Source: JAJNBA01 sp035512775 (GTDB taxonomy: Bacteria; Actinomycetota; UBA4738; HRBIN12). From it: a stretch of DNA of 44,483 nucleotides. A model generated the notes under the pieces. It saw only the letters and a program-made list of their open reading frames with translations, did no database searches and was not told the origin of the DNA. A program made the translations under genes and the position numbers. The stretch spans positions 1 to 44,483 of the forward strand of contig DATKDI010000043.1 in NCBI GenBank assembly GCA_035512775.1. Reading direction: 5' to 3'. Every line of letters starts with the position of its first letter. The stretch's first letter is position 1. Below are positions 16,783 to 25,010 of the stretch, piece by piece.

Positions 16783-17789
16783 CGGTCTTTCCTCCCTCGG
16801 CGCCTCTCGGGCTGGGGCTCGGGCTGGTCCGATTCCTCGATCGCCAGTTCTGCCGCATGGCCGGTCAGCGAGAGGAACACGTCGTCGAGCGTCGGGCGGT
16901 GCAGCGCGATGTCCTCGATCGGGATGCCGGCGTCGTCGAGCCGGCGCACCGTCTCGAGGAGCACCGTCGGTCCCTCGCTCCCGACCGGTACGCGGATCAA
17001 CCGCGTCTCTTGATCCACCATCGTCTCGCCAGCACCGAGTCCGCGCACGGTCTCCGCCGCGCGAGAGGCTTGATCGGCTGCGACGTGGAGCTCGAGCACC
17101 TCGCCGCCGATCTTGTCCTTCAGCTCCTCCGAGGTTCCCTCTGCGATCACGGTCCCGAGGTCGATGACGGAGATCCGATCGCAGAGGTGATCGGCTTCCT
17201 CGAGGTACTGGGTGCAGAGCAACAGCGTCGTCCCTTCCTTCTGGAGGTCGCGGATCAGCTCCCAGAGGACCAGTCGACTGCGAGGGTCGAGGCCCGTCGT
17301 GGGCTCGTCCATGAACAGGACCTTCGGACGCCCCACGAGGCTCGCCCCGACGTCGAGGCGTCGCCGCATCCCGCCTGAGTAGGTCTTCGCGGTGCGGTGG
17401 GCCGCCTCGGAAAGGTCGAAGCGCTCGAGTACCTCTTCGGCACGTCTGCGGGCCTCCGTTTTCGGAAGGTGGTAGAGCCGACCGACCATCTCGAGGTTCT
17501 CGAGGCCGGTGAGGTTCTCGTCCACGGCCGCGAACTGACCGGCGAGGCCGATCACCGGCCGCAGGAGCGCCGCGTCCCGGACCACGTCGAAGCCGGCGAC
17601 CACCGCCGAACCCTCGTCGGGTTCGAGGAGGGTCGTGAGGATGCGGATGGTGGTGGTTTTCCCGGCCCCGTTGGGCCCGAGCAGGCCGAAGACGGTCCCC
17701 GGCTCCACCGCCAGATCCACGCCCTTGACGGCCTCCACCTTGTCGAAGGACTTCTTGAGTCCCTCGGTACGGATGATCGCTTCCTCCAT
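16779..17789 (-). CDS. DrrA-type ABC transporter ATP-binding protein
   Basis: The 336-residue ATPase shows Walker A GPNGAGKTT (38-46), the DrrA-style Q-loop segment IGLAGQFAAVDENLTG, signature YSGGMRRRLDVGASL, Walker B VLFMDEP and the DrrA-type TQYLEEADHL switch region. The C-terminal DUF4162-like domain is present, ending with RPTLDDVFLSLTG plus a charged tail. Start at the ATG 17789 (MEEAIIRTEG) rather than further upstream, because the family begins here and TAGTCT lies 8 nt before it. Together with the permease it should form an exporter. Confidence 0.85.
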   Translation of the reverse strand: MEEAIIRTEGLKKSFDKVEAVKGVDLAVEPGTVFGLLGPNGAGKTTTIRILTTLLEPDEGSAVVAGFDVVRDAALLRPVIGLAGQFAAVDENLTGLENLEMVGRLYHLPKTEARRRAEEVLERFDLSEAAHRTAKTYSGGMRRRLDVGASLVGRPKVLFMDEPTTGLDPRSRLVLWELIRDLQKEGTTLLLCTQYLEEADHLCDRISVIDLGTVIAEGTSEELKDKIGGEVLELHVAADQASRAAETVRGLGAGETMVDQETRLIRVPVGSEGPTVLLETVRRLDDAGIPIEDIALHRPTLDDVFLSLTGHAAELAIEESDQPEPQPERRRGRKDR

Positions 17790-17797
17790 GGCGGCAG

Positions 17798-17803
17798 AGA
17801 CTA
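17798..17803 (-). promoter_or_regulatory. -10 element, predicted leaderless start of the DrrA-type gene
   Basis: On the minus strand TAGTCT is followed by 8 nt and then the ATG at 17789. No SD is visible in the gap. Confidence 0.5.
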
Positions 17804-17866
17804 GCGGCGGCCCCGGACATCGCCATCCCGGCAGGTGGGGCACCAGGAGAGCAGAAATGCAACTGC

Positions 17867-17880
17867 GTAATCGTGATTAC
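17867..17880. promoter_or_regulatory. Inverted repeat upstream of lon
   Basis: GTAATCGTGATTAC has perfect 6-bp arms around a GT spacer, in an AT-richer patch of the 150-bp region between the divergent DrrA-type and lon genes. It lies 60 nt before the chosen lon start and could be the operator of a stress regulator. It is neither the HspR HAIR sequence nor a ClgR box as I know them. Confidence 0.4.
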
Positions 17881-17939
17881 CGCCTAGGAATATCATGAGC
17901 CGAGCACCTGTTCCTCAGGGCGTGGAAAGGACTGAAGAC

Positions 17940-20291
17940 ATGAACGAGCTCGATACCCAGGCACTGCCCCTCTTGCCGCTGACCACCGGCGTCGTGCTGC
18001 CCGGGATGGTCGTGACGCTCACGATCGAGTCGGACGAGGCGCGGGCGGCGGTCGGCGCAACCCCGGACGGTGACGACGCCCTCCTCCTCACGGTGCCACG
18101 GGTGGAGGGTCGCTACGCCCGGGTGGGCGTCGTGGCCGAGATCGAGGACGTCGGGCGCATGCGCAACGGGACCGAGGCCGTGGTCATCCGCGGGCTCCGC
18201 CGCGCCACCGTCGGCCTCGGGGTTCCCGGGACCGGAGAGGCGACGTGGGTCCAGATCGAGCCGGCCGAGGAGCCCGTGAGCGATCGAGCCCACGAGCTCG
18301 GCAAGGAGTATCGCGGAGCGGTCGAGGCCATCACCGACGCTCGCGGCATCCCGGCGGTCGCTGAGTTCCTGCGCGGCGTGACCGATCCGGGACAGCTTGC
18401 GGACACCTCCGGCTATTCGCCCGACCTCTCCTTCGAGCAGAAGGTGGAGGTCCTCGAGACCCTCGACGTCGAAGCACGGCTCGGGAAGGTCCTCGGATGG
18501 GCGAAGGAAACGTTGGCGGAAGTGCAGGTCAAGGAGCGCATCCGAGACGAGGTCGCCGGCAGCCTGGAGGAGCGACAGCGGGAGATGCTGCTGCGCGAAC
18601 AGATGGCCGCGATCCGCAAAGAGCTTGGAGAAGATGGGACCGAAAACGTCGCGGAGGAGTACCGCGCCAAGATCGCGGACGCCGGGATGCCGGAGGACGT
18701 GCGCACGCAGGCAGAGCGGGAGCTCGGCCGGCTCGAGCGCATGTCGGAGCAGTCCCCGGAGTACGGCTGGATCCGCACGTACCTCGACTGGTTGCTCGAC
18801 GTGCCGTGGTCCGCGAAGACGGATGACAACCTCGACATCTCGGAGGCTCGAGCGGTGCTCGATGCCGACCACGAGGGCTTGGGAGACGTGAAGGACCGGA
18901 TCCTCGAGTACCTCGCGGTCCGGAAGCTCCGCGCCGAGCGCGGTCTCGTGGAGACGGGCGTTCGCGGTTCGGGAGCGATCCTGACCCTGGTGGGACCCCC
19001 CGGCGTCGGCAAGACGTCGCTCGGCGAGTCCGTCGCGCGCGCCCTGGGGCGCAAGTTCGTTCGTGTCTCGCTCGGTGGCGTCCACGACGAGTCCGAGATC
19101 AGAGGCCACCGGCGGACCTACGTCGGCGCGCTACCGGGACGGATCGTGCGCGCGTTGAAGGACGCGGGCACGAAGAACCCGGTGATGATGCTGGACGAGG
19201 TCGACAAGGTCGGGGCCGACTGGCGAGGGGACCCGTCGAGCGCGCTGCTCGAGGTCCTCGACCCGGCCCAGAACCACACGTTCCGCGACCACTACCTCGA
19301 CGTGGACCTCGATCTGTCCGAGGTGTTGTTCATCGCGACGGCGAACGTCGCGGAGACGATCACGGGACCGCTGCTCGACCGGATGGAGGTCATCCGGATC
19401 GACGGGTACACCGAGGACGAGAAGGTCGCGATCGCCAAGCGGCACCTGCTGCCGCGCCAGGTCGAGCGGAACGGGCTGCGCCCCGAGGAGGTCGAGGTCA
19501 CCGACGACGCGCTCCGAGGCGTCGTGGGCGACTACACGCGTGAGGCCGGCGTTCGCAACCTCGAGCGGGAGCTCGGGAAGGTCATGCGGAAAGTGGCGAC
19601 CAAGCTCACCTCGGGTGAGGTGGCCGCACCGGTCGTCGTGGATCCGATCGACCTCCGCGCATATCTCGGACGTCAGAAGTTCTTCTTCGAGGCGGCCGAG
19701 CGTACCGCCGTCCCCGGCGTCGCGACGGGTCTCGCGGTGACCGGCACCGGCGGCGACGTCCTCTTCATCGAGGCGACGCGCGAAGACGTGGCCGAAGACG
19801 GGCTCACGCTCACCGGACAGTTGGGTGACGTGATGAAGGAATCCGCTCGGATCGCGCTCTCCTATGTCCGCTCGCACGCCGCCGAGCTCGACATCCCGGC
19901 CGAGCGCCTCCGTGGGCGGTTCCACATCCACGTGCCCGCGGGTGCCGTCCCCAAGGACGGGCCGAGCGCGGGCGTCGCGATGACCACCGCGATCGCGTCG
20001 TTGCTCACCGGGCGTCCCGTCCGGGCCGAGGTGGGGATGACCGGCGAGGTGACGCTGCAGGGCCGTGTGCTCCCGATCGGTGGGGTGAAGCAGAAGGTCT
20101 TGGCCGCGCACCGGGCCGGTCTGAAGGAGGTCATCCTCCCGTCGCGGAACGAGGGCGATCTGGACGACGTGCCGGAGCAGGTGCGTGAGGAGATGACGTT
20201 CCATCTGGCCGCGCAGGCGGGTGACGTGCTCTCGATCGGCCTCGGACCCGCGGCCGAAGAGATCGGCGAGCACTCTTCCACGGCCGCGTGA
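17940..20291 (+). CDS. lon: Lon ATP-dependent protease
   Basis: The 783-residue protein is almost the length of E. coli Lon (784). The N-terminal substrate-binding domain starts LPLLPLTTGVVLPGMVV. The AAA+ module has Walker A GPPGVGKT (352-359) and Walker B VMMLDEVDK. The C-terminal peptidase carries the Ser676 (GPSAG) and Lys719 (VKQKVL) dyad, separated by 43 residues as in E. coli. It degrades misfolded and regulatory proteins in the cytoplasm. The ATG at 17940 is preceded by GGAAAGG (17924-17930); an in-frame ATG at 17895 would add 15 residues. The stop is followed closely by a NatA-like gene. Confidence 0.93.
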   Translation: MNELDTQALPLLPLTTGVVLPGMVVTLTIESDEARAAVGATPDGDDALLLTVPRVEGRYARVGVVAEIEDVGRMRNGTEAVVIRGLRRATVGLGVPGTGEATWVQIEPAEEPVSDRAHELGKEYRGAVEAITDARGIPAVAEFLRGVTDPGQLADTSGYSPDLSFEQKVEVLETLDVEARLGKVLGWAKETLAEVQVKERIRDEVAGSLEERQREMLLREQMAAIRKELGEDGTENVAEEYRAKIADAGMPEDVRTQAERELGRLERMSEQSPEYGWIRTYLDWLLDVPWSAKTDDNLDISEARAVLDADHEGLGDVKDRILEYLAVRKLRAERGLVETGVRGSGAILTLVGPPGVGKTSLGESVARALGRKFVRVSLGGVHDESEIRGHRRTYVGALPGRIVRALKDAGTKNPVMMLDEVDKVGADWRGDPSSALLEVLDPAQNHTFRDHYLDVDLDLSEVLFIATANVAETITGPLLDRMEVIRIDGYTEDEKVAIAKRHLLPRQVERNGLRPEEVEVTDDALRGVVGDYTREAGVRNLERELGKVMRKVATKLTSGEVAAPVVVDPIDLRAYLGRQKFFFEAAERTAVPGVATGLAVTGTGGDVLFIEATREDVAEDGLTLTGQLGDVMKESARIALSYVRSHAAELDIPAERLRGRFHIHVPAGAVPKDGPSAGVAMTTAIASLLTGRPVRAEVGMTGEVTLQGRVLPIGGVKQKVLAAHRAGLKEVILPSRNEGDLDDVPEQVREEMTFHLAAQAGDVLSIGLGPAAEEIGEHSSTAA

Positions 20292-20326
20292 AGCTCTCCG
20301 CTCCGAAGCGGGCCGGATCCGTTGCC

Positions 20327-20332
20327 TATCCT
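20327..20332 (+). promoter_or_regulatory. -10 element, predicted leaderless start of the NatA-like gene
   Basis: TATCCT lies 6 nt before the GTG at 20339. It favours this start over the GTG at 20288 that overlaps the lon stop. Confidence 0.45.
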
Positions 20333-20338
20333 GGACGT

Positions 20339-21052
20339 GTGCCTCCCGGTCTCCAGCTGTTCGATATCCGACGCCGGTTCGGCGACGTCGTCGCGCTGGA
20401 TGGGGTCAGCCTGGACGTCGATGTGGGCTCCATGGTGGGTTTCGTCGGGCCCAACGGCGCCGGGAAGACGACCGCCATGCGGATCGCGCTGGGGGTGCTC
20501 GAGGCCGACAGCGGCGAGGTTCGTTGGCGGGGTAACGTCGTGAACGCGACGGCTCGTCGCCGGTTCGGCTACATCCCGGAGGAGCGCGGCCTGTACCCCA
20601 AGATGCGCGTCCTCGAGCAGCTCGTGTACCTGGCGCGGCTGCACGGCGTCAGCCGTGCAGACGCGCGAAGCCGGGGCCAGGAGATCCTCGAGATCCTCGG
20701 CGTGGCCCCTCGTGCCAAGGACAGGGTCGAGAGCTTGTCGCTCGGCAACAAGCAACGCGTGCAGCTGGCCGCCGCGTTGGTGCACGAGCCGGACGTCCTG
20801 GTCCTGGACGAGCCGTTCTCGGGACTCGACCCGGTCGGTATCGATGTCCTCATCGAGGTGCTGGACCACGAGCGGAGAACGCGGGGCGTGCCGATCGTGT
20901 TCTCCAGCCACCAGCTGGAGCTGGTGGAGCGAGTGTGCGATCGCGTCGCGATGATCGTCGAAGGTCGGATCGTCACGGAGGGGGGGATCGACGAGCTGCG
21001 CGCCTCCAGGGCACGCCGGCTCGTCCGGGTGAACATCGAAGGCGCGCCCTAG
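20339..21052 (+). CDS. NatA-like ABC transporter ATP-binding protein, cut short by an in-frame TAG
   Basis: The first 237 residues form a complete nucleotide-binding domain: Walker A GPNGAGKT (37-44), signature LSLGNKQRV, Walker B VLVLDEPFSGLDP and the switch histidine in SSHQLEL. Translation ends at TAG (21050-21052), but the same frame stays open to TGA at 21239-21241 and encodes the missing C-terminal DUF4162-like domain. The permease starts at 21238 overlapping that distal stop as GTGA, so the original gene was about 300 codons. The truncated ATPase could still bind ATP. The alternative start at 20288 would add 17 residues without family similarity. Cause may be a nonsense mutation or a sequencing error. 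Confidence 0.8.
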   Translation: MPPGLQLFDIRRRFGDVVALDGVSLDVDVGSMVGFVGPNGAGKTTAMRIALGVLEADSGEVRWRGNVVNATARRRFGYIPEERGLYPKMRVLEQLVYLARLHGVSRADARSRGQEILEILGVAPRAKDRVESLSLGNKQRVQLAAALVHEPDVLVLDEPFSGLDPVGIDVLIEVLDHERRTRGVPIVFSSHQLELVERVCDRVAMIVEGRIVTEGGIDELRASRARRLVRVNIEGAP

Positions 21053-21241
21053 GACTGGTTCGGATCGATCCCGGGGGTCCAACTCGAAGGGAAGGTGCCC
21101 GGAGGCGTGATCCTCGAGCTCGCGAACGGCACGGACGATCAGCGTGTGCTCGACCTCGCCCGTTCGGTCGGCGAGGTCCGGCACTTCAGCCTCGTGCGAC
21201 CGACCTTGGCCGAGCTCTTCCGCGAGGTGGTGGCGTCGTGA
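21053..21241 (+). pseudogene. Separated C-terminal domain of the NatA-like ATPase, downstream of the in-frame amber codon
   Basis: In frame with the ATPase, this piece reads DWFGSIPGVQLEGKVPGGVI through RHFSLVRPTLAELFREVVAS, then TGA. The ending RPTLAELFREVV is the usual C-terminus of NatA/DUF4162 ATPases (RPSLEEIF-type). It has no obvious start codon with an SD of its own. The terminal TGA overlaps the permease GTG, the operon junction expected of an intact gene. Confidence 0.75.
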
Positions 21242-22452
21242 GCGGCGAGCGCGCGGCAGCGACGGACCGTGGCATGTGGCGCGTCGTGGCGGCCCGAGAC
21301 TTCTCTGTGCGGCTCCACGACAAGGGATTCGTCATCTCGACGATGATCACGCTCACCGTCCTCTCGGTCTTCATCTTGCTCAGGGCGTACTCGGGGGGTC
21401 CCGATTCGTACGAGCTCGGCTCCGTCCGGGACCGCTCGGTCGCCGACCGTGTCGCCGCGCTCGCCGACCGCGCCGGCCTCGAGGTCGCGGTGATCGGGTT
21501 CGACGACCCCCGCGAGGCGGACGCCGCACTGCGGGACGGACGCGTCGACGCGGTCGTCGAAGGCGGCATCGACGACGTGCGCGCCGGGGCGGCGACGCTC
21601 CGCGTTCTCCGCGCCCCGCCCGATCTGCTCGATCAACTCGTCCAGGGTGCCGCGATCGGACTCCGCATCGATGCGGCGCTGGCGGACGCGGGCATCGCGG
21701 ACGCGACCGTCGAGGAGCTCAAGGACCAGCATCCGATCGACGCCTCGCCGATCCTGCCTCCCGACCCGGACAGGGACTCGAAGGCGGCGGTCGCGTTCGT
21801 GGCGGTGCTGCTGCTCTATGGACAGCTCTTCGGTTACGGGATCTGGGTCGCCACGGGCGTGATCGAGGAGAAGAGCTCTCGCGTCGTCGAGGTGCTCCTC
21901 TCGGCGATCCGGGCCCGCCAGCTGATGGCCGGCAAGATCGCGGGGATCGGTGTGCTTGGGCTCATGCAGTTGATCTTCATCGCCACCTTCGCCATCGCGC
22001 TCGCCAGCGTGACCGGTGCCATCGACCTTCCCGCGAACTCCTTCTCCGCGGCGGCGCTCACGATCGGATGGTTCGTCCTTGGATTCGCGTTCTACGCCGC
22101 GATGTTCGCGGTCGCGGGAGCGCTCGTGTCCAGGATGGAGGAGCTCCAGAACGCGATCGTGCCGATCAACCTGCTGGTGTTCGCCTCCTTCCTCATCTCG
22201 GTCGGTGCGCTGCAAGACCCCGACTCGACGATCGCGAAGGTCGCCTCGTTGGTACCGATCTCGTCTGCGCTCGCGATGCCCGTCCGGATGGTGCTCGGCT
22301 CGGCTACCACGTGGGAGGTCGTCGCGTCGCTCGCGATCGTGATCGGCTCGACCGCGCTCCTGATCCCGCTGGCAGGCCGCGTCTACGCGGGGGCGGTGCT
22401 CCGTACGGGGGCGAGGGTCAAGCTGCGAGACGCCTGGCGAGCGGCGGCCTAG
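21238..22452 (+). CDS. NatB-like ABC-2 transporter permease
   Basis: The 404-residue protein has one membrane segment near residues 30-50 (VISTMITLTVLSVFILLRA), an extracytoplasmic domain of about 150 residues, then five or six membrane helices. EEKSSRVVEVLLSAIRARQLMAGKIAGIGVLGLMQL is the diagnostic block of NatB/ABC2_membrane_3 permeases. The partner should be the upstream ATPase; both are typical of sodium or drug extrusion systems. The GTG start overlaps the distal stop of the ATPase frame. TAG stop; the methyltransferase starts at the next base. Confidence 0.82.
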   Translation: MSGERAAATDRGMWRVVAARDFSVRLHDKGFVISTMITLTVLSVFILLRAYSGGPDSYELGSVRDRSVADRVAALADRAGLEVAVIGFDDPREADAALRDGRVDAVVEGGIDDVRAGAATLRVLRAPPDLLDQLVQGAAIGLRIDAALADAGIADATVEELKDQHPIDASPILPPDPDRDSKAAVAFVAVLLLYGQLFGYGIWVATGVIEEKSSRVVEVLLSAIRARQLMAGKIAGIGVLGLMQLIFIATFAIALASVTGAIDLPANSFSAAALTIGWFVLGFAFYAAMFAVAGALVSRMEELQNAIVPINLLVFASFLISVGALQDPDSTIAKVASLVPISSALAMPVRMVLGSATTWEVVASLAIVIGSTALLIPLAGRVYAGAVLRTGARVKLRDAWRAAA

Positions 22453-23322
22453 ATGGGCGTCGGCTTCACGCGCGAGAACGTCCGGCACGCCCTCGCGATG
22501 CTCCGCTACGGCCGGAATCCCGCCGCCACCGTCTACGACTCGATCGGCCCGGACTTCTTCCTCGCGCTCGCGCCCGGGTGGTTGAACCTGGGACTGTGGG
22601 AGGGGGACGGGGGCGATCCCGAAGAGGCGCCGGTTGCCGTCCGCCGGTTGGTCGAACGGATGGCGGCGGACCTTCCTGTCGGGGGTGACGTCCTCGACGT
22701 CGCCAACGGCCTCGCGGCCCAGGATCCGGTGATCGCGGACGTTGCGGATCCCCGGTCGCTCACGGCGGTGAACATCACGTGGTCCCAGCTGGAAGCGGGG
22801 CGCGGGCGCGTGCGGGACGCAGGCGCCCGCGCCGTGTGCGCGGACGCGTGCCGGCTGCCCTTCACCGACGACTCGTTCGACAGCGTGATCAGCGTGGAAG
22901 CAGCGTTCCATTTCTCCTCTCGCGAACGCTTCTTCCGCGAGGCGTTCCGCGTCCTTCGACCCGGTGGCGTGCTCACGATGTCCGACGTGCCCACGATCCG
23001 TCGCCCCCACGGTCTCCGCGAGGCGATCGCCGCGGTGGCGATGCTGCGCGTGTGGGGCATCAAGTCCGGTGCCGCGGCCTCACCCGGTGAGATCGCCGCC
23101 GCGGTCGCGACCGCCGGTTTCGCGGACGTGGAGTCCGAGCTGGTCGGCGCCCGCGTTGTCGCCCCCGCACTCCGCTTCGTCCGCGACCGCCTCGATGCGC
23201 GCGGCGAGGGCGAGGGAAGATCCCTCGCCCTCGCCGCGCGCATCATGCTCGACCAAGCCGACGTCCTGTGGGAGCGGGGAGTGCTCGACTACCTGCTGCT
23301 TCGGGCGCGCAAGCCCGCCTGA
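22453..23322 (+). CDS. Class I SAM-dependent methyltransferase
   Basis: The 289-residue protein has a Rossmann methyltransferase domain: motif I region DVLDVANGLAAQD, acidic loop VCADACRLPFTDDSFDSVISVEAAFHF, and REAFRVLRPGGVLTMSDVP (motifs IV-V). It is related to UbiE-like and small-molecule C/O-methyltransferases. Motif I is unusual: the normal GxGxG is replaced by ANGLAAQ. The substrate is unknown. The ATG follows the permease stop directly, so it belongs to the same unit. It is convergent with the DUF885 gene, and a CTGAG/CTCAG inverted repeat (23319-23337) spans the junction. Confidence 0.8.
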   Translation: MGVGFTRENVRHALAMLRYGRNPAATVYDSIGPDFFLALAPGWLNLGLWEGDGGDPEEAPVAVRRLVERMAADLPVGGDVLDVANGLAAQDPVIADVADPRSLTAVNITWSQLEAGRGRVRDAGARAVCADACRLPFTDDSFDSVISVEAAFHFSSRERFFREAFRVLRPGGVLTMSDVPTIRRPHGLREAIAAVAMLRVWGIKSGAAASPGEIAAAVATAGFADVESELVGARVVAPALRFVRDRLDARGEGEGRSLALAARIMLDQADVLWERGVLDYLLLRARKPA

Positions 23323-23337
23323 GTCGGGCCGGCTCAG
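23319..23337. terminator. Possible bidirectional hairpin between convergent genes
   Basis: CTGAG and CTCAG flank a 9-nt GC-rich loop across the 17-bp gap between the methyltransferase stop and the DUF885 stop. The stem is short and lacks a T-run on either side, so termination is only a possibility. Confidence 0.25.
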
Positions 23338-23339
23338 AG

Positions 23340-24986
23340 CTAACCCAGCTCGCGCCGGAGCGCTTGGAGAGGCAGTTGTCCGAGCGCGAGGAGCCGGTCG
23401 TGGAAGCCCTTGAGGTCGAAGGCGGTTCCCTCCTTCTCCTCGGTCCGGCGCCGCGCGTCCTCGATCTCCACCATGCCCACCATGTACGCGAGCGCCTGCG
23501 CCGGCAGCGCGATGTAGCGGTCGACCTCCGTTTCCGACTCGCCCCGCGGTGAGCCCCCTGCCACCAACTTCTCGATCGCGTCCTGTCTCGACCACCCGAA
23601 CGCGTGGAGCCCGGTGTCCGTGATCAGGCGAGCCGCGCGATGCGCCTGGCCCGCGAGCATCCCGAGCCGCTCCCAGTCGTCGAGATAGAGGCCCATCTCG
23701 TCGGCCAGCCGTTCGCTGTAGAGACCCCACCCCTCGGCGAACGAGGCGCCGGCCAGGAGTCCGCCGAATCGACGGAGCGAGGGACGCTCGTCGAACTCCA
23801 TCTCGAGCGCGATCTGGAAATGGTGTCCTGGGTTCGCTTCGTGGAACGTGACCGCCGGGATCTGGTGAAGCGCCATGCCGTCCAGGTCGTGGGTGTTGAT
23901 GTAGTAGGTGCCGGGGCGTCCACCGTCGGCCGTCGGCGGCATGTAGAAGGCGGCCGCCATGTCCGCCGCCCGGTACGCCTCGACCTCTCGGACGCGGCAG
24001 TTCGCCTTCGGGAGCCTGCCGAACCACTGAGGAGCGATGTCCCAGCTCCGCCGCACCTGATCCTCGACGAGCCCGACCAGGACCTCCGCCGAAGCCGGGG
24101 TGTCCTTCCCCGACGCCTTCCGATCCTCCGTCGCTTCCGCGGGGTCGTCGTAGCCGAGCCGCGCAGCGACCTCGAACCGTTCCGCCTGGATCGCATCCCA
24201 CCGTTCGTTGCCGAGCTCGTGCACCTCTTGCGGATCCAGTGGGAGCGTCGTCCAGGAACGGATCTCCGCGGCGTAGATAGCGTCGCCGCCCGGAAGGTCC
24301 GTGACGGCATTGCTCTCCGCCGCGTGCGGGAGGTACTCGCGGAGCACGTCGAGGAATCGGGCGAACGCCGGGGCCACCGCGTCGTTCCAGGCACCGGCGA
24401 CCCGCTCGCGTGCCGCTACGTCGTCCTCGGCGACCGCGGCGAGCGGGGGCGCCTCCTCAGCAGGCATCGCGACGATGCGCTCCACCTGCGCGACGGCGCG
24501 CTCGACGACGGTCCGAGGCGACACGACGCCGGTCGCGATCCCCTCGCGCGCGATCTCCGCACTCGCCTCCAGGTATCGCGGGTAGGCGCGGAGCCGCTGC
24601 TCGTAACGGTCCAGATGCTCGGGCGTGTCGGTCCGCTGGACCGACGCGATGTCTCCGATCGCCACCCCCGGCCCCACGAAGTGGTTGGCGACATAGAGCC
24701 GATCGGTTCGAAGCTCGATGGCGGACAGTGTCTGGGTCGCGATCGCTTCGAGGATGTCCATCGTCGTGCGGAGCGTGATGTCGAGGCTCTCGCGATCGAT
24801 CGTGGTGAGCTCGTCGAGGAAGGCACGGTTCCTGGTCTCTGCCAGCGCGCGGCCTTCCTCGCCGATGTCGGGGAGACGGTCGTCGTAGCGTTCGTCGCCG
24901 ATCGCCGTGGCGAAGATCGGCTCCCGTTCCAGCAGCTCTTCCCAGAAGCGGTCGGCGAGCGTTCGCGCGCGGTCGGCATCGTTCAC
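23340..24986 (-). CDS. DUF885 family putative metallopeptidase
   Basis: The 548-residue protein contains HEANPGHHFQIALEME near residue 380 and, further on, EGWGLYSERLADEMGLY, the two zinc-site blocks of DUF885 proteins (gluzincin-like HExxxGHH). The N-terminal ARTLADRFWEELLEREPIFATAIGDERYD also fits. These proteins are predicted zinc peptidases; no signal peptide is visible here, so it is probably cytoplasmic. GTG at 24986 was chosen because GAGAGG lies about 9 nt upstream; the TTG at 24995 would sit directly against that SD. Confidence 0.8.
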   Translation of the reverse strand: MNDADRARTLADRFWEELLEREPIFATAIGDERYDDRLPDIGEEGRALAETRNRAFLDELTTIDRESLDITLRTTMDILEAIATQTLSAIELRTDRLYVANHFVGPGVAIGDIASVQRTDTPEHLDRYEQRLRAYPRYLEASAEIAREGIATGVVSPRTVVERAVAQVERIVAMPAEEAPPLAAVAEDDVAARERVAGAWNDAVAPAFARFLDVLREYLPHAAESNAVTDLPGGDAIYAAEIRSWTTLPLDPQEVHELGNERWDAIQAERFEVAARLGYDDPAEATEDRKASGKDTPASAEVLVGLVEDQVRRSWDIAPQWFGRLPKANCRVREVEAYRAADMAAAFYMPPTADGGRPGTYYINTHDLDGMALHQIPAVTFHEANPGHHFQIALEMEFDERPSLRRFGGLLAGASFAEGWGLYSERLADEMGLYLDDWERLGMLAGQAHRAARLITDTGLHAFGWSRQDAIEKLVAGGSPRGESETEVDRYIALPAQALAYMVGMVEIEDARRRTEEKEGTAFDLKGFHDRLLALGQLPLQALRRELG

Positions 24987-25010
24987 GTCGTTCAACCTCT
25001 CTGTCGGTGA

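Noticed and set aside
20288..20338. GTG at 20288 as start of the NatA-like ATPase because it overlaps the lon stop.
   Set aside because: The extra 17 residues have no family similarity and a -10 element ends 6 nt before the GTG at 20339; the longer form remains possible.
21050..21052. Pyrrolysine or general amber recoding as an explanation for the TAG in the NatA-like gene.
   Set aside because: TAG ends several other genes in this window and no pylS or pylT is seen.
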